64,000 nucleotides of DNA from Gammaproteobacteria bacterium (GTDB lineage Bacteria; Pseudomonadota; Gammaproteobacteria; Steroidobacterales; GCA-2729495): NCBI GenBank assembly GCA_030426355.1, contig JAUHYQ010000004.1:409311-473310 (forward strand), read 5' to 3'. The translations under genes and the position numbers were made by a program. Positions 39,834 through 49,177 of this stretch are shown here, in pieces (position 1 is the stretch's first letter; each line of letters starts with the position of its first letter). The notes below the pieces were generated by a model, which searched no databases, was not told the DNA's origin, and worked only from the letters and a program-made list of their open reading frames with translations.

Positions 39834-40610
39834 CTAGCGGACAAAGCTGCGTTCAGACGCCTCTATGAACGAGGCAAAAATTGCTAGTTCAGCCTGCTCG
39901 GGAACCACCGCTGTGATACGTTCGCGTGCCTCCTCGAGCCTTAGGCCAGAGCGGTACATGATGCGGAATGCTTCCTTGATGTTGCGAATCTGTCCGGCAT
40001 CAAAGCCCCGGCGCTTGAGCCCTTCGCTGTTAATTCCGCGCGGCACGGCCGGCTGCCCGGCAGCCATCAGATAGGGGGGAACATCGCGGGTAACTGCACA
40101 GTTATTGGCAATAAACGCGTGCGCCCCGACTCGACAAAACTGATGCGCGCCCGAAAATCCACCGAAAATCACATAGTCGCCAACGGTGACATGCCCGGCA
40201 AGAGTGACATTGTTAGCAAATATCGTTTCGCTGCCAACCATGCAATCGTGGGCAATATGAACATAGGCCATCAGCCAGTTGTTGTCGCCGATGCGGGTCA
40301 CGCCCGCATCCTGAGTTGTACCACGATTCAATGTGCAGTACTCGCGAATCGTGTTGCCATTACCTATTTCAAGACGGGTATCTTCGCCTGCGTACTTTTT
40401 GTCCTGCGGCTCTTCACCAATAGAGGAGAACTGAAAAATGCGATTTCGTTCGCCAATGGTTGTCGGGCCTTTAATCACGCAATGTGAACCAACCACCGTA
40501 CCGGCACCGATTTGGACGTTCGCCTCTATCACGGTGTAAGCACCGACAACCACACTATCGTCCAGTGTTGCTTCCGGCGATACAATCGCTGTTTCGTGAA
40601 TAGTGCCCAT
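39834..40610 (-). CDS. lpxA: UDP-N-acetylglucosamine acyltransferase LpxA
   Basis: First lipid A enzyme. It adds a 3-hydroxyacyl chain to UDP-GlcNAc. It has 258 residues built of left-handed beta-helix hexapeptide repeats. The catalytic His lies in MAYVHIAHDCMVG. The helical C-terminal domain begins around GINSEGLKRRGF. Its ATG shares one base with the lpxD stop (TAATG), so there is no room for the fabZ gene normally between them. Confidence 0.97.
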   Translation of the reverse strand: MGTIHETAIVSPEATLDDSVVVGAYTVIEANVQIGAGTVVGSHCVIKGPTTIGERNRIFQFSSIGEEPQDKKYAGEDTRLEIGNGNTIREYCTLNRGTTQDAGVTRIGDNNWLMAYVHIAHDCMVGSETIFANNVTLAGHVTVGDYVIFGGFSGAHQFCRVGAHAFIANNCAVTRDVPPYLMAAGQPAVPRGINSEGLKRRGFDAGQIRNIKEAFRIMYRSGLRLEEARERITAVVPEQAELAIFASFIEASERSFVR

Positions 40611-41650
40611 TATCCAATGCCCTTGCTGCCCATAAGGGCCTTTACGCTGTTTTCAAGTTCACGCAGCTTGGTGGCCATGGTGTCAAGCCGCTTTACGCGC
40701 GCTGCAATTTTGCGCCATTTGCCCGCTTCCTCAACCGCTAATGCCGATGAATAGACGCCCTTGGTGAGGATGGATTTGCTGACACTTCCTCGCCCCATGA
40801 TTGACACGTCATCGGTAATTTCAATGTGGCCGGAAATAGCAACTGACCCGCCAATAAGGCAACGTTGACCCACGATTGCACTCCCTGCCACGCCAGACTG
40901 CCCGGCAATCGCTGTGTGATCACCGATCACAACGTTATGTGCTATTTGCACCATGTTATCGAGCTTTACGCCGTTGCCCAGCCGGGTGTCTTCAATCGCC
41001 CCGCGGTCTATGCTGCAATTTGAACCAATCTCCACGTCATTGCCGAGGACCACGCCGCCAATTTGCGGCACTTTGACCCAACCCGCTTCGTCCGGCGCGA
41101 TGCCAAACCCGTCCGCACCAATAACCGTGCCAGCGTGTATGCGGCAGCGCTCGCCCAATGTGACTTTGTGATAAAGCGTAACGTTGGCAATCAGCTGCGT
41201 ATCGCGGCCCACGCGCACATCATCACCCAGCACGCAGTTAGGGCCGATGTAACAGTTCTCGCCTACCACTACTCGATTGCCCAGCACTGCGCCCGCAGCC
41301 ACGTGGCACGTCGAGCTTAAGTTACAGTCCACACCGACTGCGGCATCAGGATGAACGCCTGCCCGAAACACCGGATCCGGATACAACTCCTGCGCGACTC
41401 GCGCAAACACGGCATACGGATTCGCCGCCACGAGACAATGCGTAGTGCATTCGTCCGCATCTTTGGCACTCAGAATGACTGCCGTTGCGCGACATGCGGC
41501 AAGTTGTCTGCGGTAAGCCGGATTGGCCAGAAAAGCGATACTTCCCGACCCGGCGGATGCGAGCGTTGCTACACGGCTAACCACGACATCCGGGTCGCCA
41601 TGCAACTCACAGCCGTAGCGAATTGCGATATCGCCTAATGCCAGCCCCAC
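40610..41650 (-). CDS. lpxD: UDP-3-O-acylglucosamine N-acyltransferase LpxD
   Basis: Third lipid A enzyme. It N-acylates UDP-3-O-acylglucosamine. It has 346 residues. An N-terminal uridine-binding domain (GSIAFLANPAYRRQL) precedes hexapeptide repeats and the catalytic His in NMVQIAHNVVIGDHT. The C-terminal helix includes KWRKIAARVKRLD. It starts at GTG 41650, 20 bases after skp. Confidence 0.96.
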   Translation of the reverse strand: MGLALGDIAIRYGCELHGDPDVVVSRVATLASAGSGSIAFLANPAYRRQLAACRATAVILSAKDADECTTHCLVAANPYAVFARVAQELYPDPVFRAGVHPDAAVGVDCNLSSTCHVAAGAVLGNRVVVGENCYIGPNCVLGDDVRVGRDTQLIANVTLYHKVTLGERCRIHAGTVIGADGFGIAPDEAGWVKVPQIGGVVLGNDVEIGSNCSIDRGAIEDTRLGNGVKLDNMVQIAHNVVIGDHTAIAGQSGVAGSAIVGQRCLIGGSVAISGHIEITDDVSIMGRGSVSKSILTKGVYSSALAVEEAGKWRKIAARVKRLDTMATKLRELENSVKALMGSKGIG

Positions 41651-41670
41651 TGTGAATACCCTGTCTGGCG

Positions 41671-42207
41671 CTACTGCGCCGGTCCGCCGGCTGCCGCCGT
41701 GGCACGCAGACGCTCCAGCACCAGGTCAGTGACTTCGATACGCGTATTAAACTGCACGATGCCCTCCGCCAGGATCAGGTCGAAATTGTTGTCATCGCCA
41801 AAAGCCTTGACGGCCAGCAACACTTCGCGCTGGACAGCACCAATGACTTCGTTGCGCCGCAGATCAAGATCCTCACGAAACTCGTTCTGCGCACGCACAA
41901 TCTCGCGCTCATCGTTACGCAAATCACGCTGTGCGTTATCCCGCTCATCGGCACCCATGACTTCGACGTCCTTCTGGATGCGTGCTGCCTTGGCCTCGAG
42001 CTCTGTCTGCAAGGCCATGATTTCTCGCTGGCGCGGCGCAAACTCGTCTTCCAGACGGGCGCCGGCCGCGATGGCCTGCGGTGACTCCTGCAACAGGCGA
42101 TTGATATTAACAACGCCTATCTTCAGATTACCCGCCACCTGAGCCGATAACGGAGTAGCTGCGAAAACGGCCAGTAATATAAAACCAAACAAATTCTTTT
42201 TAGACAT
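41671..42207 (-). CDS. skp: Periplasmic chaperone Skp/OmpH family
   Basis: Holds unfolded outer-membrane proteins on the way to the BAM complex. It has 178 residues, with a signal peptide of about 22 residues (ending TPLSAQ). A highly charged, coiled-coil-forming helical stretch at about 45-140 is typical of Skp tentacles. It lies between bamA and lpxD, its usual position, and in relatives belongs to the RpoE regulon. Confidence 0.94.
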   Translation of the reverse strand: MSKKNLFGFILLAVFAATPLSAQVAGNLKIGVVNINRLLQESPQAIAAGARLEDEFAPRQREIMALQTELEAKAARIQKDVEVMGADERDNAQRDLRNDEREIVRAQNEFREDLDLRRNEVIGAVQREVLLAVKAFGDDNNFDLILAEGIVQFNTRIEVTDLVLERLRATAAAGGPAQ

Positions 42208-42237
42208 GCCTAAACCTTTCTGTAAATAAATCTGCGT

Positions 42238-44703
42238 TTAGAACGCACCGCCAATAGTAAACTGAAACCGCTCCACTTCGTCGGGCAATATTGAGTACTG
42301 GCCGAAAGCACCGCCCTTGCTCTCGTTGAGCGGTATGCCATAGCTGAACTTAAACAAACCCAGCGGAGCCAGCCACTCTGCTGAAATACCCACCGAAGTG
42401 CGGAGCTTGTCCAGATCCACGTCATAGAAATCATTTGGCAGCTGGTTGCCCGCCAAATCAAACCATTCGACAGTGCCTTCCGTGGCGAATACGTTGCCAA
42501 TGTCGTAGAACAACGTAAAGCGCGAGCGGCTCTGCCACTTCTGGGGAATCGGCAGGATCAACTCGGCCGAACCGGAGATCAGAAGGTTGCCACCGTAAGG
42601 GTTGTTGCGGGTATCCAGAGGGCCGAGTGAGTCTTCGCCGTAGCCGCGCACGGTGCTGGGGCCGCCGGCAAAGTAATTTTTATACGGCGGCACCGAGGTG
42701 GTGTCACCAAACGCGGCCGCATAACCGACCTCGCCGTTTAGAGCGATCGTAAAGTAACGCGTAAAGGGCAAATATTGCGTGTAGTTGTAGCTCGCGCTGT
42801 AGTACTCCACTTCGCTGCCTGGCAACGTGATACCCACTCCCAGAGAATGCCGCCAGCCGCGATTAGCAAACAGCGCCCGATTGCGCGTGTCCCAGCTCCA
42901 GCCGGCAGCCAGCTCGTATGTATTGAACTCAGTAGTTGCAACAATCAGCGTATTGCCGGGGTTGGCGTTCTCACAATCAAACGGCACGCAAGTGAGCTTG
43001 CTGTTGCCGTTCCCGGTCACCCAATTAAGCGCCTGCTCCGAACTTGAAGAACGGTTGGCATCAAGCTGCACCCCCTGATAGCTCAGCCCGATGCTGATGC
43101 GCTGGTACTCCGTAACCGGATAGCTCCATGTCACGCCCGCCGAGAGAGTCTCGGTATCAAGATCGGATGCTCCGGAGGTAAACTGTGTACTTTGACGATA
43201 ACCGCCACTCAATGTGCGGCTAACCTCGTTCAGACCCACATAGGGATCTGTATACGAGGCAGCAAAAATCTTACGAAACTCACCAAAGTTGGCATCCATC
43301 TGTACGCGGTTGCCGGTACCCATGAAATTAGTGTGTACGAAGTTACCGTTAAGCAACACACCCTGTGAATCCGAATAGCCGATACCGCCGCCGAACTGGC
43401 CCGGCAAACCCTCGGTAATCTTGTAGTTGACGTCCACCAGATCGGGAGTCCCAGGCACCGGAACAGTGTCTACCTCGACCTCCTCAATATAAGGTAGCCG
43501 CTGCAACCGGATTTTGGAACGATCCACTTTATTTTTGGACAGGTAGCCGCCTTCAAACTGACGCATTTCGCGACGAAACACTTCGTCATTAACCGAATCC
43601 GCGCCTTCAAAGTTTATTCGTCGTACATAGACCCGGTTCTTCGGATCAACATAGAACGTCACTTCCACTTCACGCGCTTCTTTGTCCAGCTCGGTTACCG
43701 GCTCAACTTCAGTAAACGCGTAGCCCTCCTCTCCCAGACGCAACTGCATTAACTCTTCTGTATTGGTCAGCAATCGCTGCGAATAAATTTGCCCCGGCCG
43801 AACCTGCACAAAGGGCTGCAATGCAGCTTCCGGCAATATCAGCTCACCTGCCAGCTTAACGTCAGATATTTTGTATACCTCACCCTCAACAATGTTGACG
43901 GTAATGTAGATATCTTCCTTATCAGGTGAAATGGCAACCTGAACCGAATCCAGGACGAAATCTGCATAGCCGCGATCCATGTAATAAGAACGCAAAGTTT
44001 CCAGATCGCCCTGCAAGGCTTCTTTGGAGTAGCGGTCATCCTGCCGCATCCAGGACAGCCAATGTGGAGTGCGCAGCTCAAACTCTTCCAGCAGCAAGTC
44101 ATCATCAAATACCTGGTTTCCCACAATATTGATTTGCCGAATACGGGCACGATCACCTTCAACAATCTTGATGTTGATTTCGACTTTATTAGCGGGCAGC
44201 TCTTTCACTTCCGCGACCACCGACGCCGCGTATTTACCGCGGGCAAAATACTCTTCCGTTAACGAGCGTTCTACTTCCTCAAGAACAGAACGGTTCAGGA
44301 TACGACCCTTCTTTAATCCGACTTTGCCAAGCGACTCGAGCAAATCATCGGTCTTGATGTCTTTGTTGCCTTCGATGGTGAAGTCAGCGATTGAGGGCCG
44401 CTCTACCACCGCCAGAATAAGCAAGTCACCGTCGCGTCGAAACTCGATGTCCTTAAAAAACTCTGTGGCATACATGGTTCGCAGAGCTTCCTGCACGCGC
44501 TCCCTGTCCAGGGTGTCACCGATATTCACCGGCAGGTAATTAAAAACCGTACCTTCTGAGATGCGTTGCAAACCCTCTATGCGAATGTTGCGCACGACAA
44601 AGCTGCCATCCTGACCATGCGCTGCGCCCGAGAGCGCACCGATCAGAACCAGCGACCGCAGAAAACTGCGGCAAAGGAAATTGCCAAAAAAAGATATCTT
44701 CAC
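42238..44703 (-). CDS. bamA: Outer-membrane protein assembly factor BamA
   Basis: Core of the beta-barrel assembly machine. It has 821 residues. The signal peptide ends near AAHGQ. Five POTRA domains (first starts VVRNIRIEGLQRISEGTV) span about 35-430, and a 16-strand barrel follows. The VRGY motif (STVRGYGEDSLG) and a C-terminal Phe (QFTIGGAF) are present. The start is GTG 44703, 6 bases after rseP. Confidence 0.97.
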   Translation of the reverse strand: MKISFFGNFLCRSFLRSLVLIGALSGAAHGQDGSFVVRNIRIEGLQRISEGTVFNYLPVNIGDTLDRERVQEALRTMYATEFFKDIEFRRDGDLLILAVVERPSIADFTIEGNKDIKTDDLLESLGKVGLKKGRILNRSVLEEVERSLTEEYFARGKYAASVVAEVKELPANKVEINIKIVEGDRARIRQINIVGNQVFDDDLLLEEFELRTPHWLSWMRQDDRYSKEALQGDLETLRSYYMDRGYADFVLDSVQVAISPDKEDIYITVNIVEGEVYKISDVKLAGELILPEAALQPFVQVRPGQIYSQRLLTNTEELMQLRLGEEGYAFTEVEPVTELDKEAREVEVTFYVDPKNRVYVRRINFEGADSVNDEVFRREMRQFEGGYLSKNKVDRSKIRLQRLPYIEEVEVDTVPVPGTPDLVDVNYKITEGLPGQFGGGIGYSDSQGVLLNGNFVHTNFMGTGNRVQMDANFGEFRKIFAASYTDPYVGLNEVSRTLSGGYRQSTQFTSGASDLDTETLSAGVTWSYPVTEYQRISIGLSYQGVQLDANRSSSSEQALNWVTGNGNSKLTCVPFDCENANPGNTLIVATTEFNTYELAAGWSWDTRNRALFANRGWRHSLGVGITLPGSEVEYYSASYNYTQYLPFTRYFTIALNGEVGYAAAFGDTTSVPPYKNYFAGGPSTVRGYGEDSLGPLDTRNNPYGGNLLISGSAELILPIPQKWQSRSRFTLFYDIGNVFATEGTVEWFDLAGNQLPNDFYDVDLDKLRTSVGISAEWLAPLGLFKFSYGIPLNESKGGAFGQYSILPDEVERFQFTIGGAF

Positions 44704-44709
44704 GTGGAA

Positions 44710-46080
44710 TCAGCTAAAAAATCGGCTCAGGTCATTGTAAAAAGCAAAGCTCATAATGAGCACCAGAAAAGCAATGCCTATTTGCTGACCCAGCGCCTGC
44801 GTGCGTTCTGACAATGGCTGTCCTTTGATAGCTTCAGCCAATTGATAGACAACCTGCCCGCCGTCCAGAATAGGGATCGGCAACAAATTGATAATACCCA
44901 GACTCAGGCTGACCACAGCCAGGAAACTCAAAAACGACGTAAGCCCGATACTTGCGGAATATCCCGCGTACTGCGCAATGTTAATTGGCCCGCTAATATT
45001 GCGTGCGGACACGTCACCCGTCACCATGCGGCCAACCATGCGCACCGTCAGCTCGGACATCGACCAAGTCCGCTGCACTGCCTTGCGCAGCCCTTCAAAC
45101 CCTGTGTAACGCTGCTCCGCCCTGAATCTGGCGAACAGATCATCCTGCAGGCGAACTCCCGCGCCGATACGCCCGATCGTTTGCCCGTCATCCACAGCCT
45201 CGCCTATTCGCAGGGTCAGAGTCAGCTCGGCATTGTCGCGACGCACAATGACCACCACGTCCTCATTCGGACGAGCGCGAACGTAATCCACCCATCCCGA
45301 CCAGTCCTTAACTGCCTCGCCGTTAACAGAAATCACCAGGTCGCCAACCTGCATCCCCGCTGCTTCCGCGCTCCCGCCAGTAACTATTTCGCCTATAAGC
45401 GGCGCGACCACCGGCGACCACGGACTGATACCAATACCGGGAAGCAACGCCCCTGGCTTGGTTAGCTCACCAAGACGATCAGCTGTATTGATCGTGAGCA
45501 AGCGCGTGGTGGGATTCTGCTCGCTGCTGACTTCGATCTGCACATCAGGGTCTTCGAGCATGGCATCAAGTAATCCAAGCGCCGCGCCCTCCCATGTCGC
45601 CACCGGTCGCTGATTGATCGCCAGAATACGATCGCCCTCGCGCACACCTGCCGCCGCAGCGATACTGCCGTTATCCACCTGACCGATAACCGGCGCCAGG
45701 CCCGGCACGCCAATCTGGTACATGAACCAGAATGCCGCGATGGCGAACAAAAAATTCATTGCCGGGCCGGCGATAAGGATCGCAATACGCGCCAGAACCG
45801 GCTGACTATTAAAGGTTCGATGCCGGTCTTGAGGGCTGACCGTACCCTCCCGTTCGTCCAGCAGCTTTACATAGCCACCCAGCGGTATCGAAGCAATGCA
45901 GTACTCGGTCTTATCCGGCCCGCTGCGGCGCATCCAGAGGGGGCGGCCAAAGCCCACGGAAAAACGCAGGACCTTGACCCCGGCCATACGCGCAACGATG
46001 TAGTGCCCCCACTCATGCACCGCCACCAGCACTCCGATGGCCAATACAAACGACAACACTGAAATGACAAACATATTCAT
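44710..46080 (-). CDS. rseP: RIP metalloprotease RseP (site-2 protease)
   Basis: Inner-membrane zinc protease that cleaves RseA after DegS and so frees RpoE. It has 456 residues. The zinc motif HEWGH is at 22-26 and the third ligand region is LPIPILDGGQVV. Two periplasmic PDZ domains lie between (around LAPVIGQVDNGSIAAAAGV and GSAEAAGMQVGD). It lies between cdsA and bamA. dxr, the usual neighbour on the cdsA side, is absent. Confidence 0.97.
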   Translation of the reverse strand: MNMFVISVLSFVLAIGVLVAVHEWGHYIVARMAGVKVLRFSVGFGRPLWMRRSGPDKTEYCIASIPLGGYVKLLDEREGTVSPQDRHRTFNSQPVLARIAILIAGPAMNFLFAIAAFWFMYQIGVPGLAPVIGQVDNGSIAAAAGVREGDRILAINQRPVATWEGAALGLLDAMLEDPDVQIEVSSEQNPTTRLLTINTADRLGELTKPGALLPGIGISPWSPVVAPLIGEIVTGGSAEAAGMQVGDLVISVNGEAVKDWSGWVDYVRARPNEDVVVIVRRDNAELTLTLRIGEAVDDGQTIGRIGAGVRLQDDLFARFRAEQRYTGFEGLRKAVQRTWSMSELTVRMVGRMVTGDVSARNISGPINIAQYAGYSASIGLTSFLSFLAVVSLSLGIINLLPIPILDGGQVVYQLAEAIKGQPLSERTQALGQQIGIAFLVLIMSFAFYNDLSRFFS

Positions 46081-46150
46081 AAGCGGGCATTTTACTCTGG
46101 CATGCGACTATTTGCGCCCCGCAACGAGGCACAGATGAGCCGCATGCTAA

Positions 46151-46954
46151 TCAGACAACAATAACCTCCGAAAGGCTCAATAACAGCACAAATGCAGGGG
46201 CTGCAGCGACCAGACTGTCTATGCGATCCAGCACACCGCCATGGCCTGGCAGGATCCAGCCGGCGTCCTTAAGCCCTGCATTCCGCTTAAATGCGCTAAC
46301 GGTAAGATCGCCGACCACCGAAATGCCGGCCACCAGCGGCCCGGCCAGTAAGAAAAGACCAGGCTCAAGATCCAGCAGCCAGGCACCAGTGCCTGCCACC
46401 AGCGCCGCCGCGAACAAACCACCGGCAAAACCCTCCAGGGTTTTACCTGGACTCAATGCTGGCGCCAGCTTGCGCCGGCCCCAGGCTTTTCCGGTGAAAT
46501 AAGCTCCGGTATCGGCCGCCGCGACAATGCAAACCAGCCAGATCAACAGCCATGCCCCGCGCGGATTGCCCAGTAGAATCAACAACGCCATCCACGCCGG
46601 CAACAGACAGAGCAACCCTGCCAGCGCTGATTCCAGCCGGCCATAACGGATATCGCGCAGAATCAGGCAAACGGTCACCACCATCCACCAGACCAACGCG
46701 GCGTAAAAAAGTGCCGTCAGGGTGTCGCCGCTAAGCCACTCGAGCATCAGCCAGGCCAGTGCCGCGCCAACCAACAAATACGCGCTGCGCGCCCAGGCTG
46801 GTAAGCGCAGAAATCCCGACCATTCCCAACCACCCATAAGAAAAACGGCGCAGGCGAAGATTGTCACCGCCAACGGCGGCAGCAAAAACAGCACGCTCAA
46901 CATAACCGCGACCAACACCGCAGCAGTGAGCATGCGTTTCGTCAGTGAACTCAC
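46151..46954 (-). CDS. cdsA: Phosphatidate cytidylyltransferase CdsA
   Basis: Makes CDP-diacylglycerol from CTP and phosphatidate for phospholipid synthesis. It has 267 residues with about eight hydrophobic segments. The family signature near the C-terminus is PGHGGVLDRIDS, preceded by SAFKRNAGLKDAGW. The start is GTG 46954. It follows uppS by 34 bases and is separated from rseP by only 70 bases. Confidence 0.96.
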   Translation of the reverse strand: MSSLTKRMLTAAVLVAVMLSVLFLLPPLAVTIFACAVFLMGGWEWSGFLRLPAWARSAYLLVGAALAWLMLEWLSGDTLTALFYAALVWWMVVTVCLILRDIRYGRLESALAGLLCLLPAWMALLILLGNPRGAWLLIWLVCIVAAADTGAYFTGKAWGRRKLAPALSPGKTLEGFAGGLFAAALVAGTGAWLLDLEPGLFLLAGPLVAGISVVGDLTVSAFKRNAGLKDAGWILPGHGGVLDRIDSLVAAAPAFVLLLSLSEVIVV

Positions 46955-46988
46955 GCGCCCGCCACTCGCATAGTTGCGGTCAGGCGCC

Positions 46989-47735
46989 TCATACAGACTC
47001 GCTCACCTGTTCACCGGTGCGGCCGAAACGCCGCTGACGGCCAGCATAGAATCGCAGCGCTTCGTCCAGCTGCGCCGGATCAAATTCGGGCCACAGCGTA
47101 TCGGTGAAGTACAACTCTGCGTAGGCCATGTCCCACAGCAAGAAGTTACTGATGCGCCGCTCGCCGCCGGTGCGAATTAACAAATCAAGGGGCGGCATGC
47201 CGCGTAAGGACAACCCCTGGGCGAATTCTTCCTCAGTGATTGCGGCCGCAGACAGCTCACCGCGTTCAACCTTCCGGCAGACCCGCCGGGCCGCCTCGAC
47301 AATATCCCAGCGGCCGCCAAAAGCGACCGCCAGAGCCAGTTCCATCCCTGTGTTGTGCGCAGTTTGGGATTCTGCATCAGCCAGCTTGCGCTGCAATCGG
47401 GCAGACAATTGATCGCGTGCGCCCACGAAGCGAATCCGCGTATCCTTTTCGTGCAGCACATCAACCTCACGCTGCAACACCTCCAGAAACAGGCTCATGA
47501 GGCTACTCACCTCGGCTTCCGGGCGGCTCCAGTTCTCACTGCTAAACGCAAACAAGGTTAGCGCGGCAATACCCCTGTCGGAAGCGGCTTCGACAATCGC
47601 GCGCGTGGCTCTGACGCCGGCGCGGTGCCCGGCATGGCGAGGCTTGCCATGAGCTTTGGCCCAGCGGCCGTTGCCGTCCATGATGATGGCGACGTGACGC
47701 GGGCAGGTATCGGTATGGCGGGTGGGTTCAGTCAC
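46989..47735 (-). CDS. uppS: Undecaprenyl diphosphate synthase UppS
   Basis: cis-Prenyltransferase that extends farnesyl diphosphate with isopentenyl diphosphate to form the C55 carrier for peptidoglycan and LPS. It has 248 residues. The diphosphate-binding motif IIMDGNGRWA carries D20. Typical are GHRAGVRATR, FAFSSENWSRP and LIRTGGERRISNFLLW. It shows that the organism needs IPP, although the MEP genes expected nearby are absent. The start is GTG 47735. Confidence 0.97.
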   Translation of the reverse strand: MTEPTRHTDTCPRHVAIIMDGNGRWAKAHGKPRHAGHRAGVRATRAIVEAASDRGIAALTLFAFSSENWSRPEAEVSSLMSLFLEVLQREVDVLHEKDTRIRFVGARDQLSARLQRKLADAESQTAHNTGMELALAVAFGGRWDIVEAARRVCRKVERGELSAAAITEEEFAQGLSLRGMPPLDLLIRTGGERRISNFLLWDMAYAELYFTDTLWPEFDPAQLDEALRFYAGRQRRFGRTGEQVSESV

Positions 47736-47767
47736 TGGCAGTTTCCAAAATCTGTATTAAGTACTGC

Positions 47768-48325
47768 TCAGAACTCCATGATTTCCTTTTGTTTTTCTTC
47801 GGATACTTTGTCCACTTCGTCGATATACTTATCGGTGAGCTGCTGCACGTCCTGCTCCGCTTTTCGTTCCTCGTCCTCTGAAATTTCTTTTTCTTTCAAC
47901 AAGGTTTTCAGATCACTGATGACATCCCGACGCACGTTGCGCACTGCAACGCGACCCTGCTCGGCCTCCTGCTTGACCAGGCGCGCCAAATCTTTACGGC
48001 GCTCCTCGGTAAGGTCGGGCAACGGCACTCGCACTACTTTACCTGCAGTGACGGGATTCAGACCCAGACCGGCATTAATAATGGCTTTTTCAATATCGGG
48101 TATAGCGGTTTGCTCCCACGGAGTAACCGCCAGTGTGCGTGAGTCTTCCACAGATATATTCGCCACCTGGTTAAGCGGGGTGTCGGCCCCGTAGTAGGAC
48201 ACGGTCAGGTGCTCAAGCAAACTCGGGTGCGCCCGACCGGTACGCAATTTGGTGAGCGCCTGCGACAAAGCTGCGACGCTCTTGCTCATGCGCTTGGCAG
48301 CGTCTTTTTTCAGGTCTTCAATCAC
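47768..48325 (-). CDS. frr: Ribosome recycling factor
   Basis: Splits post-termination ribosomes together with EF-G. It has 185 residues, the family size. Seen are the helical bundle start [28 protein letters not shown], the hinge region VNPVT-like [17 protein letters not shown], and [14 protein letters not shown] with the conserved Arg. The start is GTG 48325, 39 bases after pyrH. Confidence 0.97.
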   Translation of the reverse strand: MIEDLKKDAAKRMSKSVAALSQALTKLRTGRAHPSLLEHLTVSYYGADTPLNQVANISVEDSRTLAVTPWEQTAIPDIEKAIINAGLGLNPVTAGKVVRVPLPDLTEERRKDLARLVKQEAEQGRVAVRNVRRDVISDLKTLLKEKEISEDEERKAEQDVQQLTDKYIDEVDKVSEEKQKEIMEF

Positions 48326-48364
48326 TGCAATCTCCTGTGCGGCTTCCTTGCGACAATGTCGGCG

Positions 48365-49090
48365 CTAAGCGGCTCTGACCAGCGTACCGACATTTTCACC
48401 TTTGACGAGGCGCATCATATTGCCCGGCGTATGCAGGTCAAACACGCGAATGGGCAGACCGTTATCACGGCACATCACAACTGCCGTGGTATCCATTACA
48501 TTCAGCTGATCGGCGATGACTTTGTCATAGGTCAGCACATCGTAGCGTTTCGCGTCAGGATGCTTTTCCGGATCAGCGTCATACACGCCATCCACGCGAG
48601 TTGCCTTGATCAGCATGTCCGCACCGATTTCTATTGCTCGAAGGCTGGCTGCCGTATCAGTGGTAAAAAAAGGATTACCCATGCCGGCGCCAAATATGAT
48701 GGTGCGCCCTTTCTCAAGATGGCGGACAGCACGACGCCGAATATAGTCTTCACAAACTTCGTTGATTTGCAGGCCCGACATTACCCTGGCCTGCACGTTT
48801 ACCCGCTCCAGCGCATCCTGCAGTGCCAGCGAGTTAATCAGCGTTGCCAGCATGCCCATGTGATCGCCGGTGACCCGGTCCATTCCCGCTCGCGCCAACC
48901 CCTGACCGCGGAAAATGTTGCCTCCGCCAACCACGACGCCGACCTGCAAACCCAGCGCGGTGACTTCCCGCAACTCGTTTGCCATTCGACTTAGAATTTC
49001 GGGGTCGATACCAAAATCTTCCTTCCCAAGCAGCGCCTCGCCGCTAAGCTTAAGAAGAATCCGTTTATAGGGCAGCCCCGTGTCCGTCAT
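48365..49090 (-). CDS. pyrH: Uridylate kinase PyrH
   Basis: Phosphorylates UMP to UDP and is regulated by GTP and UTP. It has 241 residues from ATG 49090. Seen are [24 protein letters not shown], the UMP-binding [11 protein letters not shown] and [14 protein letters not shown] [14 protein letters not shown]. The frame is open back to 49138, but [10 protein letters not shown] fits the family start. Confidence 0.97.
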   Translation of the reverse strand: MTDTGLPYKRILLKLSGEALLGKEDFGIDPEILSRMANELREVTALGLQVGVVVGGGNIFRGQGLARAGMDRVTGDHMGMLATLINSLALQDALERVNVQARVMSGLQINEVCEDYIRRRAVRHLEKGRTIIFGAGMGNPFFTTDTAASLRAIEIGADMLIKATRVDGVYDADPEKHPDAKRYDVLTYDKVIADQLNVMDTTAVVMCRDNGLPIRVFDLHTPGNMMRLVKGENVGTLVRAA

Positions 49091-49177
49091 GGATGTATCC
49101 CGCTCCGAGTAACAATCGGGATCAGAATGCCTGAACAACAGGCAACCCTGTCCCGGAATAACAGCGAGTCGACAAGC

